Assembly: GCA_023014335.1 (NCBI GenBank)
Contig: JAECYW010000016.1
Location: 1,178,001 to 1,242,000, forward strand
Length of the DNA: 64,000 bases
Source of the DNA: Galerina marginata
Taxonomy: Eukaryota > Basidiomycota > Agaricomycetes > Agaricales > Galerinaceae
Direction of reading: 5' to 3'
In this document: piece after piece, positions 9,346 through 22,300 of the stretch
Layout of the letters: each line of letters starts with the position of its first letter
Numbering within the stretch: the first letter of the stretch is position 1
Position numbers and translations under genes: made by a program
The notes under the pieces: generated by a model
Told to the model about the DNA's origin: nothing
Seen by the model: only the letters and a program-made list of their open reading frames with translations
Database searches by the model: none

Positions 9346-12321
9346 ATGACTAACAACGGCAACAAGAAGAAGGGAAATCCAGGTGAAGCTGGCCAAGGAA
9401 CGCCTTCGCTCAAGTCAAAAGCCAGCGGAAACAACAAAAACAAGACTAGTAAATCAAAAGTACCGTCCAATATTGGCAAGTGGTTCACGTTTTTGTTTGA
9501 ATTCAATTAATTCTGTTTTTCCAGCCAACTCCAGCGGCACTATCCCCACCGCTCCAGCTGAAGGTGTGCTGCTTTACATTATTATTGTCCTTTATATCAT
9601 TTATATACATTTTCTTATCTAGGCAGAACGCGTCCTGTTCGTTCAAGCGCTGGCCAGGGTGGTGCCCTTCACCAACTCACCCTTGCCGCAAATGTTGTGG
9701 GCGCTGGCCTGGAAAAATCACAACAGAAACTAAATGCTAAGAAGCATCCCCGAGATGACCTTGACAATGCCCCAACCAATATGGAAGAAAATCCATTGGC
9801 GCCTCGTGAACCAGCTAAGCGTCGCAAACCGGTAAGTTTTTCTATCTTTTTCTTTGATTTTTTTTGATGATATATTACAATGCTTCTAGGGACAAATTGA
9901 TACGCCTGACTGCCAAAAAATAGACCCTCCTTTAAAACCCAGTGCACCGTTGCCAAAAGTTAAAATTCCCAACAGATTGATTGCTGATGATTTGCGACAG
10001 ACAATTCAACCGCAGATTAATTCAGTTCTAGAACCTGAAGTGCCTTCCCAGCACGTAATGTACTTTGCTTTCTTTTAAAACTTACCGCTTCTCCAATGCT
10101 GATAATAACAAAGGACCCCAGCAGAACACCCATCCCAAGCCCGAGTTCCCAACATCAGGTCTCTTCACGTCTTTTTCTAATGTGTCTGGGTTTCTAATAA
10201 CAATACAGAATACCCTTGTTGCAGTCATTGCAGTCAAATCGCAATCCTCATACCTACTCAAAGGCAGGCAAAGATATTCAACAGGACATGGAAGTCGACG
10301 ATAGGAATGACAAGGACAAGGGTGTTCAGAGTGATGAGGATGAGGAAGAGAACGATGACGATGACGAGAATGGTTATGGCAGTGGTGAGCCTGAAGGTGA
10401 GAAGTCCAGTGATGAGGAGAGCAGTGAAGGTGGTGAAGGTGATGAACGCAGAGAGAGTGGTAAATATGTTGCTCAAACCCACCCACTTAACCACCAAGCT
10501 TACGCAGAATATTTTCCAGAAGGCGGTCCAGATGATTACCATGGTCACAAATCGCGCTCTATGGATATTGATATGGATGGACCTGAGATCAATCACCAGG
10601 AACAATTCTATGGTAATAATAATGGTAAGCGTCTTAAGCTATCTTTTCTCTCAAATAAAAATAATTAATCTCACATGAATACTAGATCTGGAGATTGATG
10701 AACAATCCCCCTCAGAAGATGAGCGTCAGGCAGAACTCGCGCTCCATGCCCCCCATGCCCCTCATGCTCCCCGGCCATTAAGTCCTTATGAACATGAACA
10801 TAACAACAATAATCCAAACCATTGGGGTAATGACGAACAGCCTGATATTGATGATGCTCCTGAGGCTCCTGATGCTCCTGAGGAACATATACCTGTGAAC
10901 AGTTTACGCTCTCTGCTTTTGATTTTGCTGGCTAATAGAATTGTTTAGGTAGATGAAGGTCCTTATGAATCCCCTCAGTCTTTGGATCAGGACGTCCTGC
11001 AGGCCCACCACAAGAAGAATCGCTCTAATAGACCTCCAAAACCAAAGCACTTAGCTAATGCTTCCCAGCGCCAAGAACAGATGCGAGGTATTTGCTCTGA
11101 CAAGCCTTAGAATTTATTCCTGCCGCTAATGATATTTGAGAAGCAAGTGTAAATGATCCAGAAATTGATCCAGTCCAGGATGAGGTACCAGCCTCGACAA
11201 AAACCTCAAGGTCAATGGAAGACGGGATCAGCCGAGATAAAGACCCAACGCATCTGAAATTCTACGGCTCCGTCTGGCAAGTTGTCCTTGTTAAGTCCAA
11301 GATTTGCTATCAAAAGCACGTTGCGGTCATGCATACCTTTCCCACCAAGACGCAGGAGGCAGATTTCCAGATAGCAAAGTTGATTCTAACAGAACAAATT
11401 GCGGCAGGACAAGAAGAAGGTTTACTCTTTGAAACGGGTATATATTTATATCCTTTTTCAACCTATTAATTTGATTTCTGATAAATCCTTTACAGGCTTT
11501 GCCTTTAATAACAATATGGCCACGGTCGTAAGTTTGAATCTTCTTGGACAATAACATACTGACTAGATGTAGGTCTTCGAAGAGGGCAGTACTTTCCGTG
11601 GCAAATTGAAGGGTTTTGGCCGCATTGCTGTTCCCCGCCACTACTCCAAAGAACTGGATCCTTCTACTGATAACCAAGCACAGTTAGAAAAGGAGATTAT
11701 TGCCAATGCTCATACGCTCTTAGCTAACACCTTATATCTAAAAGGAGGAAAAGATGACAACGCACGTTCACTTTCAGCCTATTTCTATCTATCTTTTTCT
11801 CATCTGCCTTTTATAGGGAAGAACCAATAATTTTGCTCATCCTTGTATTCGTGCCTTGTGTCTAGAATGCTTTTATACCGGCGACGACTGTCTGGCTTTT
11901 CATTTCCCTGAACTTTTCAAGGACGCAGTCCCAGAACTCTGCATGATCCTTGTCATGACAATCGTAAGTTTCTGTTGATTTCGATTTACTATTGCACACT
12001 CATTATTCAATGTAGATCACAAATTGCATCCATGAGTACAAAGGCTTTTCCTGTGGAAAGCCGGGGAAAATCGCATTCACTGGCTCCGCATATCAATCTA
12101 CTGTCAACGCGTTGCTCAAACATATGGAGTCCATCAACGCTGACGCATATCACGCCCAGAAACTCCTGGTCAACAGACGAAAATGGGCACAGGAGGGAAT
12201 GTACGTCTATTCCTTTTGCTCTTTTGCTTTGCTTGGTACTTAATAGCTTAAACATACCAGGCAGTTGCAGGTTGCTGGAGAGGCCATGATCAACCATGAG
12301 GTCACAATCGACCTTGATTGA
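9346..12321 (+). CDS. DUF6532-like protein with basic and acidic disordered N-terminus
   Basis: Fourteen exons close in frame: 9346-9475, 9525-9563, 9623-9831, 9890-10054, 10114-10158, 10225-10624, 10686-10894, 10949-11087, 11141-11437, 11496-11527, 11573-11761, 11817-11963, 12016-12200, 12261-12321; about 748 residues. Residues 1-120 are Lys/Asn-rich with a candidate nuclear localisation signal (EPAKRRKP); the middle is strongly acidic (about 10340-10450) and contains an APHAPHAP repeat. The C-terminal ~250 residues (YQKHVAVMHTFPTKT through AFTGSAYQSTVNALLKHM to LLVNRRKWAQEGM) resemble DUF6532, a domain I know only from Agaricomycetes and of unknown function. Introns 1 and 11 use GC donors (9476, 11762); the first is forced by frame, the second is the only in-phase option I found. 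Exon 6 could start at 10225 or 10234. It follows the dioxygenase gene in the same orientation. Confidence 0.75.
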
Positions 12322-12586
12322 ATATTGTGCGACACCCTCCGCCTCTTCTTATTGGCTTCCAGGGTATGTATATATGACTCAGACAGTCCTACAGCAGTCA
12401 GCGGTTACCCATATCAATCATTAGGCAGTCCCCACAGCCGCTTCTGTTCTGGGACGAGGATTTATTAATTAGTATGCTGAATAAATAATATTACTGGTTG
12501 GCAATTTGCCCATAAATGGATCACTAATGGTGCAAATCTTTATACCCTACCGTAAGCTGGGCATAAAACTAAGGAGGTCTGAGAGG

Positions 12587-12735
12587 ACTGTATACATGAA
12601 GGAGCCAGCTGTATACATGGATAAGCCAACTGTGTACAACTGTAAATATTTAGGAGGCAACTGCATATATAGAGGACCCAGCTTTCAGTGACTGTGTAGG
12701 CAAAGGGGCTAACTACGTAAATGAAGGAGCTAGTT
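12587..12735. repeat. Degenerate minisatellite
   Basis: Six to seven imperfect units of about 20-28 bp built on CTGTATACATGAAGGAGCCA, for example near 12587, 12609, 12629, 12660, 12691 and 12713. The units diverge in the middle but keep the CTGTRTA start and the AGGAG/AGGGG core. It lies just downstream of the DUF6532 gene. Confidence 0.6.
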
Positions 12736-14169
12736 GTGCTGTCCTACACAGGAGACATGTTTTCTGCAACAGCCTGACTGCAATATAGGCAGCACTCTGA
12801 AGAACGCACTGGAATCTATTCAGTGCTACAGCGCTCAGGCATTAAGCTATAGACTACTTTGGGCACTCTACAGAGTCTTCAGTAGCTCACGATAGCATGA
12901 CGTAATTCAGATGTGCTGCCCCCAGCTCTCCGTAGCCCGACATAGCTGTCACCTGTTGTTATGTAGCTCCATGTGGGAGGGGCGTGGAGCTATAAAGTCA
13001 GTACCCCTCGCTCTGAGGCTGTGGGGCTATGTAGTTCTACCAGAAGCTGTAGAGCTCACCCATGGTTTGCTGATGTTGTGCGAGATGTTTTTGAAAAAAA
13101 CGGCTCAGCGCTTTTGTAAAAATACCCATATTCAGGCGAGATTGATGGGTAGTGATGTCGGTACTGAGGAGCAGTGGAGAGGAGTGGAAAGTCATTGTGC
13201 CATTTAGGGTCAAAACGAGGCGATGTGGGTGCCCAGTGGGCCGTGCAGAGTGAGGTGATGATACTATATTTGGTTGTTTGCGGTAAACAAAGGCGGAGGG
13301 CTTTTTTTTTGTCAATTACTTACTCGAGTACATACCATTTCGCATTCGCAAATAGCTGTTATCGCGAACCCACTGCACGGGCACCACCAGCCTCATTACC
13401 CATCAAGAAGACCATTCCCCTTCTCTCCAATTACAGGTCGGCTCTCAGACCCTGCGAGTTCGTTATTTTCATCCCTAATACCTCTACGCTCAACAGCTTC
13501 TCCCCATGAATGACATTGTCACCCACATAACCCAAATATGCAATAGATCGAATGCATGAGTCGGCTAAGGCTGCGCACCTTCTCTCATTCGGCGCGAGTA
13601 CAGATAGATGGGTTCTTCATACCCACCGACCAACCATCCGATGTTCCTTCATTGTTAGCCGCCCATAGCAAATATATTCGACGTAAACTCAACCTGTAAC
13701 GTCAGATACCCAGGGAACCTAGCTACTGAGTTGATTGCCCCTTCTCACCGAAGTGGCCTATGAGAGGCCACTTTGCTGTACGTCGAGCCTGCTGTGCCGC
13801 CGCCTGGTGGGAAGGAGAAGATGGCGCTTCTGACTCTGGCAACGTAAACCACGACCATGAGCATCCAGATTCCAGACCCAGGTTCGGATACCTATACATC
13901 GGTCACGCACCAGTCCTCATACTGAAGATGGAGGAAGACAGTTTTATGGCAGCCGCTGCTGCAATAACTCGCGCTGATACCGCAAACCCGCCGTCTGGGA
14001 CGACAAGGACCTCTCATCTCATTCTCAGGAGCGAGAAATGCGCTAGCGACGAGCATCGACACTACGCAGAACACTTTCATCATGCGGAAAGCAATACCTC
14101 CGCCGTTGCCTTCCTGTCTCTTCGTCAAACCCGACCACCGCGTCGGACCCCGCGGAAGCCTAACCTGCC

Positions 14170-14631
14170 TCTCTCCCTGTCTCCCGCCCGGTCTACTGCT
14201 CGTGCGACCTCGTCGTCGGTACTGTCTTCGTCGCAGCCAAGGAGGTTCACTACTTCAACCCCTACACCGTCGCAAAGGTTCTTCTGCGAATATCAACTCG
14301 GGCGCGAATACGAGCATGAACACGAACACGAATACGAATGCCAGTACGCGCCCACCCCCACCTCCACCGCGCCGAATGCGGATTTTATCTTGCACATACC
14401 GGTGCTGTTCAAGAAGCAGGTGCCATTGCCCCAAGTACAGGCAGAGGCGCAGCCGCCGCCGCCTCACGCCTAGCTTCGTCTTATACATATGCCTACTTGC
14501 GCGATGTACTGCTGGGTCCGCTGCGGCGTGTGGTGGATGTGAAAAGTCATTCCTCTCTTCTTCTGAGCGAGGACGAGGAGCAGGGAATCCGGATGCGTGT
14601 TTTTATTATGTTGGATCCTTCCTGGGTTTAA
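14170..14631 (+). pseudogene. Coding relic of unknown family
   Basis: One frame with C/G-rich third positions encodes SRPVYCSCDLVVGTVFVAAK and EVHYFNPYTVAKVLLRIS, meets a single TGA near 14310, then continues in the same frame (ECGFYLAHTGAVQEAGAIAP, SYTYAYLRDVLLGPLRRVV) to a stop at 14631. The steady frame on both sides of the stop suggests an old gene with a nonsense mutation. I do not recognise it. Confidence 0.3.
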
Positions 14632-15366
14632 CGTTGGGGGGTTCGCAGCGGGCTGTGGTTGATGGTTGGGAGGGGCAGGCTGACTTGTTATTCGACGGGA
14701 CGCCGGGAGTATGCAAGCTGCATCCTCTAATATCTAAGCACCCAATCTTGCTGCCGCCAACGCTTGGGCGTCCTGCAAGACAACCGCTGGTGTGACGAAG
14801 GAGAAGAACCGACCGGCGACGTCTTCTCTCTCACCCAGCTCGTCTCATCCGCTTCCTCAGCCTCCAGAGCCTCGTCCCTCGATATCCCAAGCATCGTCGC
14901 CGGATATGGCAAAACGCATTGCCCCGTGTCCGGAAAACGGAACTTTGATGGAATAAAATCATTGACGCGATTCGAAGAAACCAAATTCGATTTGTTTGAT
15001 TCGGTGTGCTCGTGCGACTGGTTGGCTTGAAGTGGTATCATCCTTTAAGGACAGTCGACCGATACATTGGAGTCATTCATATACACTTACATAGAGTACT
15101 CGCACTCGCACTGCAGCTACTCTAAAAGCTCGTCCAATAGAACGCCTCCGCAGTCTATATATGTTTATTTTAAGCGCCCATCAAGCGCCAACAGGAGTGA
15201 GTCACTGTGAGCGTCCTCCCAGAGACTTCATGTTCGACGTTTATCCTACCAGACTCTCTGTTAACTAAACCCAACTATGCCCGCTGTCTGGAAAAGGGCT
15301 CGCGCTGGCCGTATTAGGGAGCGCTATAAAAATCCCTGTCCGTCAGGGTTTGCCAGTATATAACTC

Positions 15367-15410
15367 ATCCATCCATCCATGATCCATCCATCCATCCATC
15401 CATCCATCCA
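15367..15410. repeat. Tetranucleotide microsatellite (ATCC)n
   Basis: Ten or eleven ATCC units with one extra G interrupting the run near 15381. Confidence 0.95.
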
Positions 15411-17508
15411 CTTCGGTTCCCTACTGCAGCCCTTTGCACACATTTCCACCATTTGCGTTGCCACCGATCTATTGAGGCAACAACAGCTTAAAGGGCTGAG
15501 TCGTGTAGCAAAAAAAGTGGTAGTATTAATATTCATCAGAATCACAATGGTCGATCCGTCTTTTGTTACATTCCGTTACAGTGGGTACTTCCATTAGTAC
15601 TATTATCGCAGTCGCAGATCCTGGTCTCACAGCTTGACTATCAGTGCTGGAGGCCCTTCTCCTTACCCTATTCTTGAAGTTATTGGGCTGTTTCATATCG
15701 ATCGGGCTTTTCACGACTTTTTGTGAGCACATCCTTTTCTTCAGTGCATGTCGACCCAACTCATGAAGGCTTTTATTTAAGCGATCTACTTATTGCTCAT
15801 TATTCGTCCGCCCCGCCTGTCTCTAATGTTGAACCCTTCTTCCAAGTTGTCTGGGTGTAAATCCGGTGGCTATTTTCTAGTTCTACTAGTAGCCTTTCTG
15901 TTCCTGGTGTAGCCACTACCTCGCAGTGCTCGAATATTGACACTTACATAGCTATGGGTACGGACTCTGTAGTACTTCCTTTGCGTGGCATGGCATGTAC
16001 TTTATTAATTTATCTTACATACCAGTTTTGATAAATAGCATGTGGAGCGAATCGCCTGGCGCTCGTTTTGGACACAGATTAGCATGACATCGACAATGCA
16101 GATTATCAAAAGGTTTGTGTTTGCCTGCCCAAGCCGGCGACGACAGGGAGTGTTGGGACCGCGGCAGCAACGACGACGACTGCAGCGATGATTCAGAGCC
16201 TCTGTCCACCCGTCGACTAACAGCGATAACTCAGTACACGTCCTTCTCTGCCTCCAATCGCACCCACCTTGCTAACAGTCGCCATCCACAGCAGTCCTCC
16301 CTTGCAGCCCATTTCTTTTATTTTTCGCCCCACTTCTTCCAGCTACCGAACAAGCCAAGATCGACATTAACGATGACAGGGGACGACAGCGACAACTGAA
16401 GATACTCTAGGGGGCCACTGTTCCAAGTCCGTCGGATCCCGACTGAAAGCACCGAGAGTGAGCTTGATCTCTATGACGAGGTTGGTTTGCTGGACCTTTC
16501 TTCCACAGCGCATAGTATGCTGCGCCGGCTGGACATTGGATCATGGCACCTTGCTGAGGTCTTGGAAACAAAGTCAGCAAATGCTCAATGGAACGAGACG
16601 TTGAACGCACCTGAGAATTGCCCCAAGTAGCTGCTCGGGCATCTCTACATCCCAGGAAAGACTTCGTGTGGCGTTTGGGTCGTTATTCAGGCGGCAAATT
16701 CTATTCCTGTGGTCCGAGGGTGTGTAAGCAGGTACGTGAATCGGGTTCAGGTGCTGGAAAAGTATTGGAAGTGTGGGTGCGCATTATAAAAGCAGGTTGC
16801 TCTGAATGAGTGTGGACAATCATCGGTGGGAGTGGAGGGATGACTGTGGGAGTGTATTCAGAAAAAGAGAGTGACAGTCTCGCAGATGGCGGCAAAAGGC
16901 AGGACGCCGAGCATGAGTCATGTTGGTTCATCCGCCGTGCTCGTTTGGTCTTCGTTGGTGGTCTTCTCAGTCCCATGGGTGCTGGTGGTGACATCGGGGG
17001 TAAGGACCCCTTTGTTGGTTCTGTCCGGGGCGTCATCTGAGAGTAGGCTAGTTGAAACACAAGAGTTGTCTCGTGTCGCCGACCAGCATGTGTGGACATG
17101 GATCGCGAGTGAGCTGGCTAAAGACATTGTAGGGTATGGCCAGGCGAACGAGCGAGGAGGCGAGGGAAAGGAAAATGTCCAAGGTAAGGCGGGCAGCAGA
17201 GCAAATAATGCCATGTTACACAGACGGAGAACGATGACACCAGCCGACAGCGGGAAGAAAGGTCGTGGTCAAAAGCGCGATAGGAATAGGACTAGGTCAG
17301 CGTTAGAGAGTGAGAAACAAACAGGATGGGTGAAGGTGGAAAATTGTTGGGGAAACGAGGACCGTCGTTACGAGGATACGAACAAACCATTCCACCTGCT
17401 CCAGGAAAACAAGATCAGTTGGCAAAACTTCGATGACAAGAACATGGAAAGTCGACACAAGCAATGTTTTACATAATGACCCCCATTTCAAAAACCGAAT
17501 TCTGATAT

Positions 17509-18789
17509 TTAGATGGATTCACTGACGACGGAGAATTCAAATACGACCGATTTACTCGACGAGAGTCTGGGGAATTGTGTCTTGGGCAACTCTTTCAATG
17601 CCAGTTCCAGCTCGTCGTTCTGACGGAGGTTACTGTAAATTTTGATGTGTAACGAAACAGACCTCAACTTTGGCCATCCAGACCGTGTCAACTCTGCGTC
17701 GAGGTAACCCCAGTCATCACCTCGATTGCAATCCGCGTCTACGGCAGTGGAAACATTAATGGTGATAATTTCGATGCGGTTTTGATGACGCATTTCCTTG
17801 AGTTCAGCAACGAGCCCGGAAAGTGGGTCATTGGTGCCATCTGTGTCGTCAATTGTGGGGTTCAAGTGGAGTTCCACCAGTGTCTGTATAGAAGGGTGAA
17901 GCATCTTGGCTAGGCCAGTCCAAGTCACCGGAGAACGGCCTAGTTGAAAAGACATGAGCCATTAGAGTAGGCACACGATCGTCGATGTATAAACAGATTG
18001 GAAGGTAAGCTCACTGAAAATAAATATATCACGAAGTTTTTCGCAGTGTTTGACAAACTCTCGTGTTGCCTCAAGCTCTTCGCGGTAATAAAGAAAGAAA
18101 GATATGCAGGAGATGCTGGAAAAGTCGAAGATCGTCTTTCCGCTGGGCCCCAGGAATCTGCACAGTTTCAATATTGTTGTAGAACTCCTACCCCAAGCTG
18201 AGAATCGTTGGAGACAAACTTGTCTACAGGCCATGTTTGAAGGAACGGGATTATCGAGTTCTACGGCTTCAATTTTGGAGAAATCGAGATCCTTGAGGTT
18301 GGAACAGGGTATAAGATCCGAGACGACGAAGTCTGTGATATCCTGTAACCACAGGTAAATCAGGGTTGGCTGGTGCAACAGCTGAAGCACGGCCGATCGA
18401 AGTGGGTTGTCGCCCCATTGGCGGTCAGAACCAGGCCAATGGAGGGAGAGGGATTCCAGCTTGTTGATTTGTTTGAGAATCACCGGCAGGGCCGGGTTGT
18501 CGAATGCCTCACTTGAAATATAGCAGTGTATTTTTCGAATATAATCAGAAATCTTGGGGGTGGTGGACAAGAGGCGTGCAAATGCAGCGGTGGTAGGTCT
18601 AGAGTCCAACTGTTTGTGATCATCAAGAAGGATAGTGGCAAAGATATGTTTTCGACAGAGATGGAGGAAGGTGTGGCATGTCAGGGAGCAAAGTTTGAGG
18701 GAAGAATAACTTGGGTCGTCTCGAGCAAGAACATCGATGACTATCTCTACAATTTCGAGAGGAAGTGTAGGGTTGGACTCGTAAGACAT
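17509..18789 (-). CDS. F-box-like protein
   Basis: Two exons, 18789-18015 and 17939-17509, joined by a phase-1 GT-AG intron (18014-17940); 401 residues. I chose the ATG at 18789 because the motif LPLEIVEIVIDVLAR follows within ten residues; the longer reading frame begins with TTG. The N-terminal ~45 residues (LPLEIVEIVIDVL, LKLCSLTCHTFLHLCRKHIF) match the relaxed F-box of Agaricomycetes, in which P..I...I, a cysteine and an arginine-rich end are kept. The rest contains leucine-rich stretches (LKDLDFSKIEAVEL, LESLSLHWPG) compatible with a degenerate LRR fold. F-box proteins recruit substrates to SCF ubiquitin ligases; no substrate can be inferred. A short unspliced ORF upstream (19068-18853) with SLPKLRRLDGAQ may be a relic of a relative. 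Confidence 0.7.
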
Positions 18790-19347
18790 TCTAGGAAAGG
18801 CCTGGCTCAAGTCGCCGAAGAGAGTCAAGTGCCTTATTCTCCTCGAATAAAGTCAGGTTTTTGTGACTGCGCGTAGACAATTAGCTTTACCTATGGCATA
18901 CAATTGTTGTGCACCATCAAGCCGCCTGAGTTTGGGAAGAGAGAAATGCGGATCAAGGACATCGTGACAAGGTGAAGGTTCGGGTAGAGCCGACTCAAGT
19001 TTTGGTTCGTGATCAGTCCGATTTCGAGGCGAGCTCACCTCGAAGTCACTTCGCTCCGACGACAACAATAGTTCAACGCCGCAAAGTTCGAAATTTGAAG
19101 GATATTAGGATAATGTCATGTGGATGCTGGCCCTGACATCGCAACCGCACCGCAAGTTCGCAAATCACCCAACTGGGCGAGTGACGGAGGGAAAATTTTA
19201 GGCGCTGAATATCTTTCGATTCTTACCGTCACTGGTCTCTCTTGCCTCTGTCCAACAGTGGTCCAACCGTCCTTTGAACATCCCTGGAGCCTCACTACCA
19301 AACACTTCAAGTTCACCTCATGGCACAGAGTCTCAGTCTGTCCTAAA

Positions 19348-22300
19348 ATGCAAGCGGAAAGCTCTCAATCAAACGTAAGTTCATTGTTCAACCACTTCAA
19401 CCCTCGGAAAGCTTAACTAAGTTTAACAACTTTGCAGGCTACAGTTACCGGTCGTGTTCAATCTGGATGCCGTGGAAGGCGTATCACTGGAGGGGGTCGT
19501 GGAGCACCGTTAGAGAGACACCCAAGCTCGGTTAATCCAAGTCGTGGTATGGGTAGAGCGGTAACAGCAACGTAAGTTGCGCATATTTCCATCGATTGTC
19601 TCCGAACACTTATAATCTCTATCAATTCAGTTCAAGAAGTTTAACTCCAAGTAGAGGTGCAGGCTCTATGCTTCGATCATCAAGAAATGTTCAAATTAAC
19701 GGTGGAAGTTTTGTCGCTGCTGCTGGACACCTTAATGTCACAATCAATGCCAATCGTGAGTGGAGTTATACCGTCAAGAGGGTTTATTAACATCAATTCC
19801 CTCAGTTGGAGGAGAATCCACACACGAAGAGCCAGAATCGGTAAGGTTTCCTTCCTTCATCATAAGATCACTGATAAACCATGAATGTAGAGCCGCGTTG
19901 TAGGGCCTTCGCCTGCACCACCGCCGGATGCCCAGATAGGGTCTCAACCAACAAATCGTCAGTTTTCGGCTTACTGACTCATTGGTTATTCGAATTCTTA
20001 CGACGTTATAGATGCTCGATACGATTCAATGGTAATTTTTTCTGATCAGGTCGTTTGCAGGTGACCAATTTGCCTACCACAGCCCCCTTTGCCAGTCAAG
20101 AGAAGCTGTGACATATATTACCGCAACCTTGCGGTCAAGGGCCGTGGATCTCCACTATGGATACCGGAGCCGAACAAGCGTCTCCCAATTCCGTACCAAC
20201 GGCGAGGAATCGACATTGGCGATGTTGGGATCATCACTGCCAATGGCGGCTTCGACTTTCTCTTCAATATCTGCCTACCATACAACCACCCCATGAATCC
20301 TACAGAGCTCCCGGAAGGCTTTGCACCTTTGGACCCGCCAATCAACATGGGTGATATTCGCCAGTATTCGGAATTCAAAAGAGACAGCTACCTTGCAAGT
20401 GCTTCAATTGAAAGGTCGCAAACAGATGGGGATTCGTCGTATGTCATCTTCCATCGTTTAATCAGCGCCGAGACTAACAAACTTTCTTTGAAGTGGCCTC
20501 GTATTCGAATCGTCGGCTTCCGAAGGTGCCATTCTCACAATGCCTGTCGGGTCGAAATCAGAAGATCTCGGAAACTCAATCAGGCTTAGAAAATACGTGG
20601 CCGCTAATGCCGAAAGCTGGTATAGATACGTGAATGAAGTTCGAGGACGGGAAGCTCGCAATGGCGACGTGCGCCTGGTTATGGGTTATGACAAGACAAC
20701 CGCCTGGGGCATGGCTACGTTCGCAAATACAACGGCCCAGGAGTCTAGACTGAAATTTAAGCCAATGGGTGAGACAGGTGTTGGACGGACATACGGCTGG
20801 GAGTATTCTGGTATGGCCGAAGGCAGGACTGGACCTGACCCAGAGGAGCTGGAGGAACTGCGAATGGGCGAAGAGTCCGAGGTAGGATCCGTATACGAAA
20901 ACCAGTGCTTATTCATACGGACCCTCAATATCACTTTGCAAGCCGAGATTTGGGACAAATTGGCGGCCGACCTCGACCTCGAAATGCTGGACGTCCACAA
21001 TATCCTAGTTATGTCCAACGTATATCAAGGTTCGACACTATCTCGTACCCATGGTGGGACTACTGCATCTGGAGCTACTCAGTCTGGTTCTTCAATTGCT
21101 CCGACCGCCAGAGCGAGCGAGCGATGGCAGGACTTTCCAGTGATGAATAATGTTTCTGATTTCACATCGGCATTGGTATGTTTTCATCCTAATTCTTTGT
21201 ATTACTTCGCTAAAACCGCTCTAGGCTTCTCATCCATCCAACCAAATTAACAAACAACTACTTGAACAAGTTAACGCAAAGGTTATCATTACAGAGGACA
21301 GAGACTGGATTTCCGTACTTTCAAATGTATGCAGCTATACTTCTATTTGGGTATTTTGGACTATCTAACTATCCTCGCAATCCAGGACGACTTAATCTTA
21401 CCCTCTCCGAACGAGCTTTATTGCCGAATTATGGACCTTTATTCCCTTACTGTTGAGAACGGTTTGTAGAACCTTTCCTCACATCTTTCTACTTACTTAT
21501 CTTACCACCAGGAGCTGCCTTCTTGTCACCTCTTTCTTCCGGCGCCCCCTCTGTCTCTCGGCTAGGCGAAGCAACATTGGGCAGCTCAAAGATTTGTTAG
21601 TCTAAACGTTCCTTTGATCGTTGTGATTATACACTTACCGCTACTGTGCACAGTACAAACGGAATCAGACGCCATATTTTCTCCATTATTCGGGCCTTTC
21701 GATCCATTGGCCAAGGGATACAAGAAATACGGATGTTCGTGCTTTTCTCTTACCTTAGTGACTAAGCTTGACTTTTCTGATCTTCCAGCATCATTGAACC
21801 TGTTGGACATGCCCGTAAGTCTTTGCCTACATTGAACGTTGAACTGTCATTGAAGATTCTCTTCGTGATCTAGGGAACCGCCAAATCCGAACCTGTGCCT
21901 TCTGACGGACTGCAAGAAGGCGACGAAATAACTAAGCCGCCTCGGGATCGAGATGCAATTCCTTTCGAAGAACATGAACCAGATATTGCTGCAGCCAATG
22001 AAACTAGCAGCTGTGGAACATGCGTTGACAATTCGGACCCAGGTTCAAGTCGCGATTCTCTTCCTTTAAATCAGAAGAGCGTCCCGTCGGTACCCGTTCC
22101 TACGATCACGTCGGACCAACTCTATCGCAACCAACCTGGTGGAGAGTACAGCGGGAGCAGCGTCAAACGAACCAGCAGAATTTCAAAGGACCTCGACGCT
22201 TTCGCCTTCGGATCGCAATTTTCACCAGAGTCTTCCAAAAGGTCCATCGAGTGGAATGAAGACCTTGATGCAACCCCAAATCCGGCCTCTTTGCCCGTTG

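Larger units (their letters stand above)
12322..17508. other. Gene-poor region of 5.2 kb
   Basis: No gene I can support. It holds a degenerate ~22-bp repeat (12587-12735), a stretch rich in TGTAGCTC/TAGCTC-like words (12860-13060), a coding relic at about 14170-14631 and a tetranucleotide microsatellite (15367-15410). The longest ORFs (13760-14473, 14082-14795, 16871-17476) lie in GC-rich low-complexity sequence, have no splice support and resemble nothing I know. Confidence 0.55.

Noticed and set aside
13892..14128. Minus-strand ORF with a signal-peptide-like start (MKVFCVVSMLVASAFLA)
   Set aside because: No splice partner, no cleavage-site context and overlap with GC-rich frames on the other strand; likely chance.
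15367..15410. CRISPR-like or regulatory array
   Set aside because: Simple tetranucleotide microsatellite without spacers; CRISPR is not expected in a eukaryotic nuclear genome.
16871..17476. 201-residue ORF upstream of the F-box gene
   Set aside because: Mixed composition, no domain, no coding-type third-position bias and no conserved splice sites.
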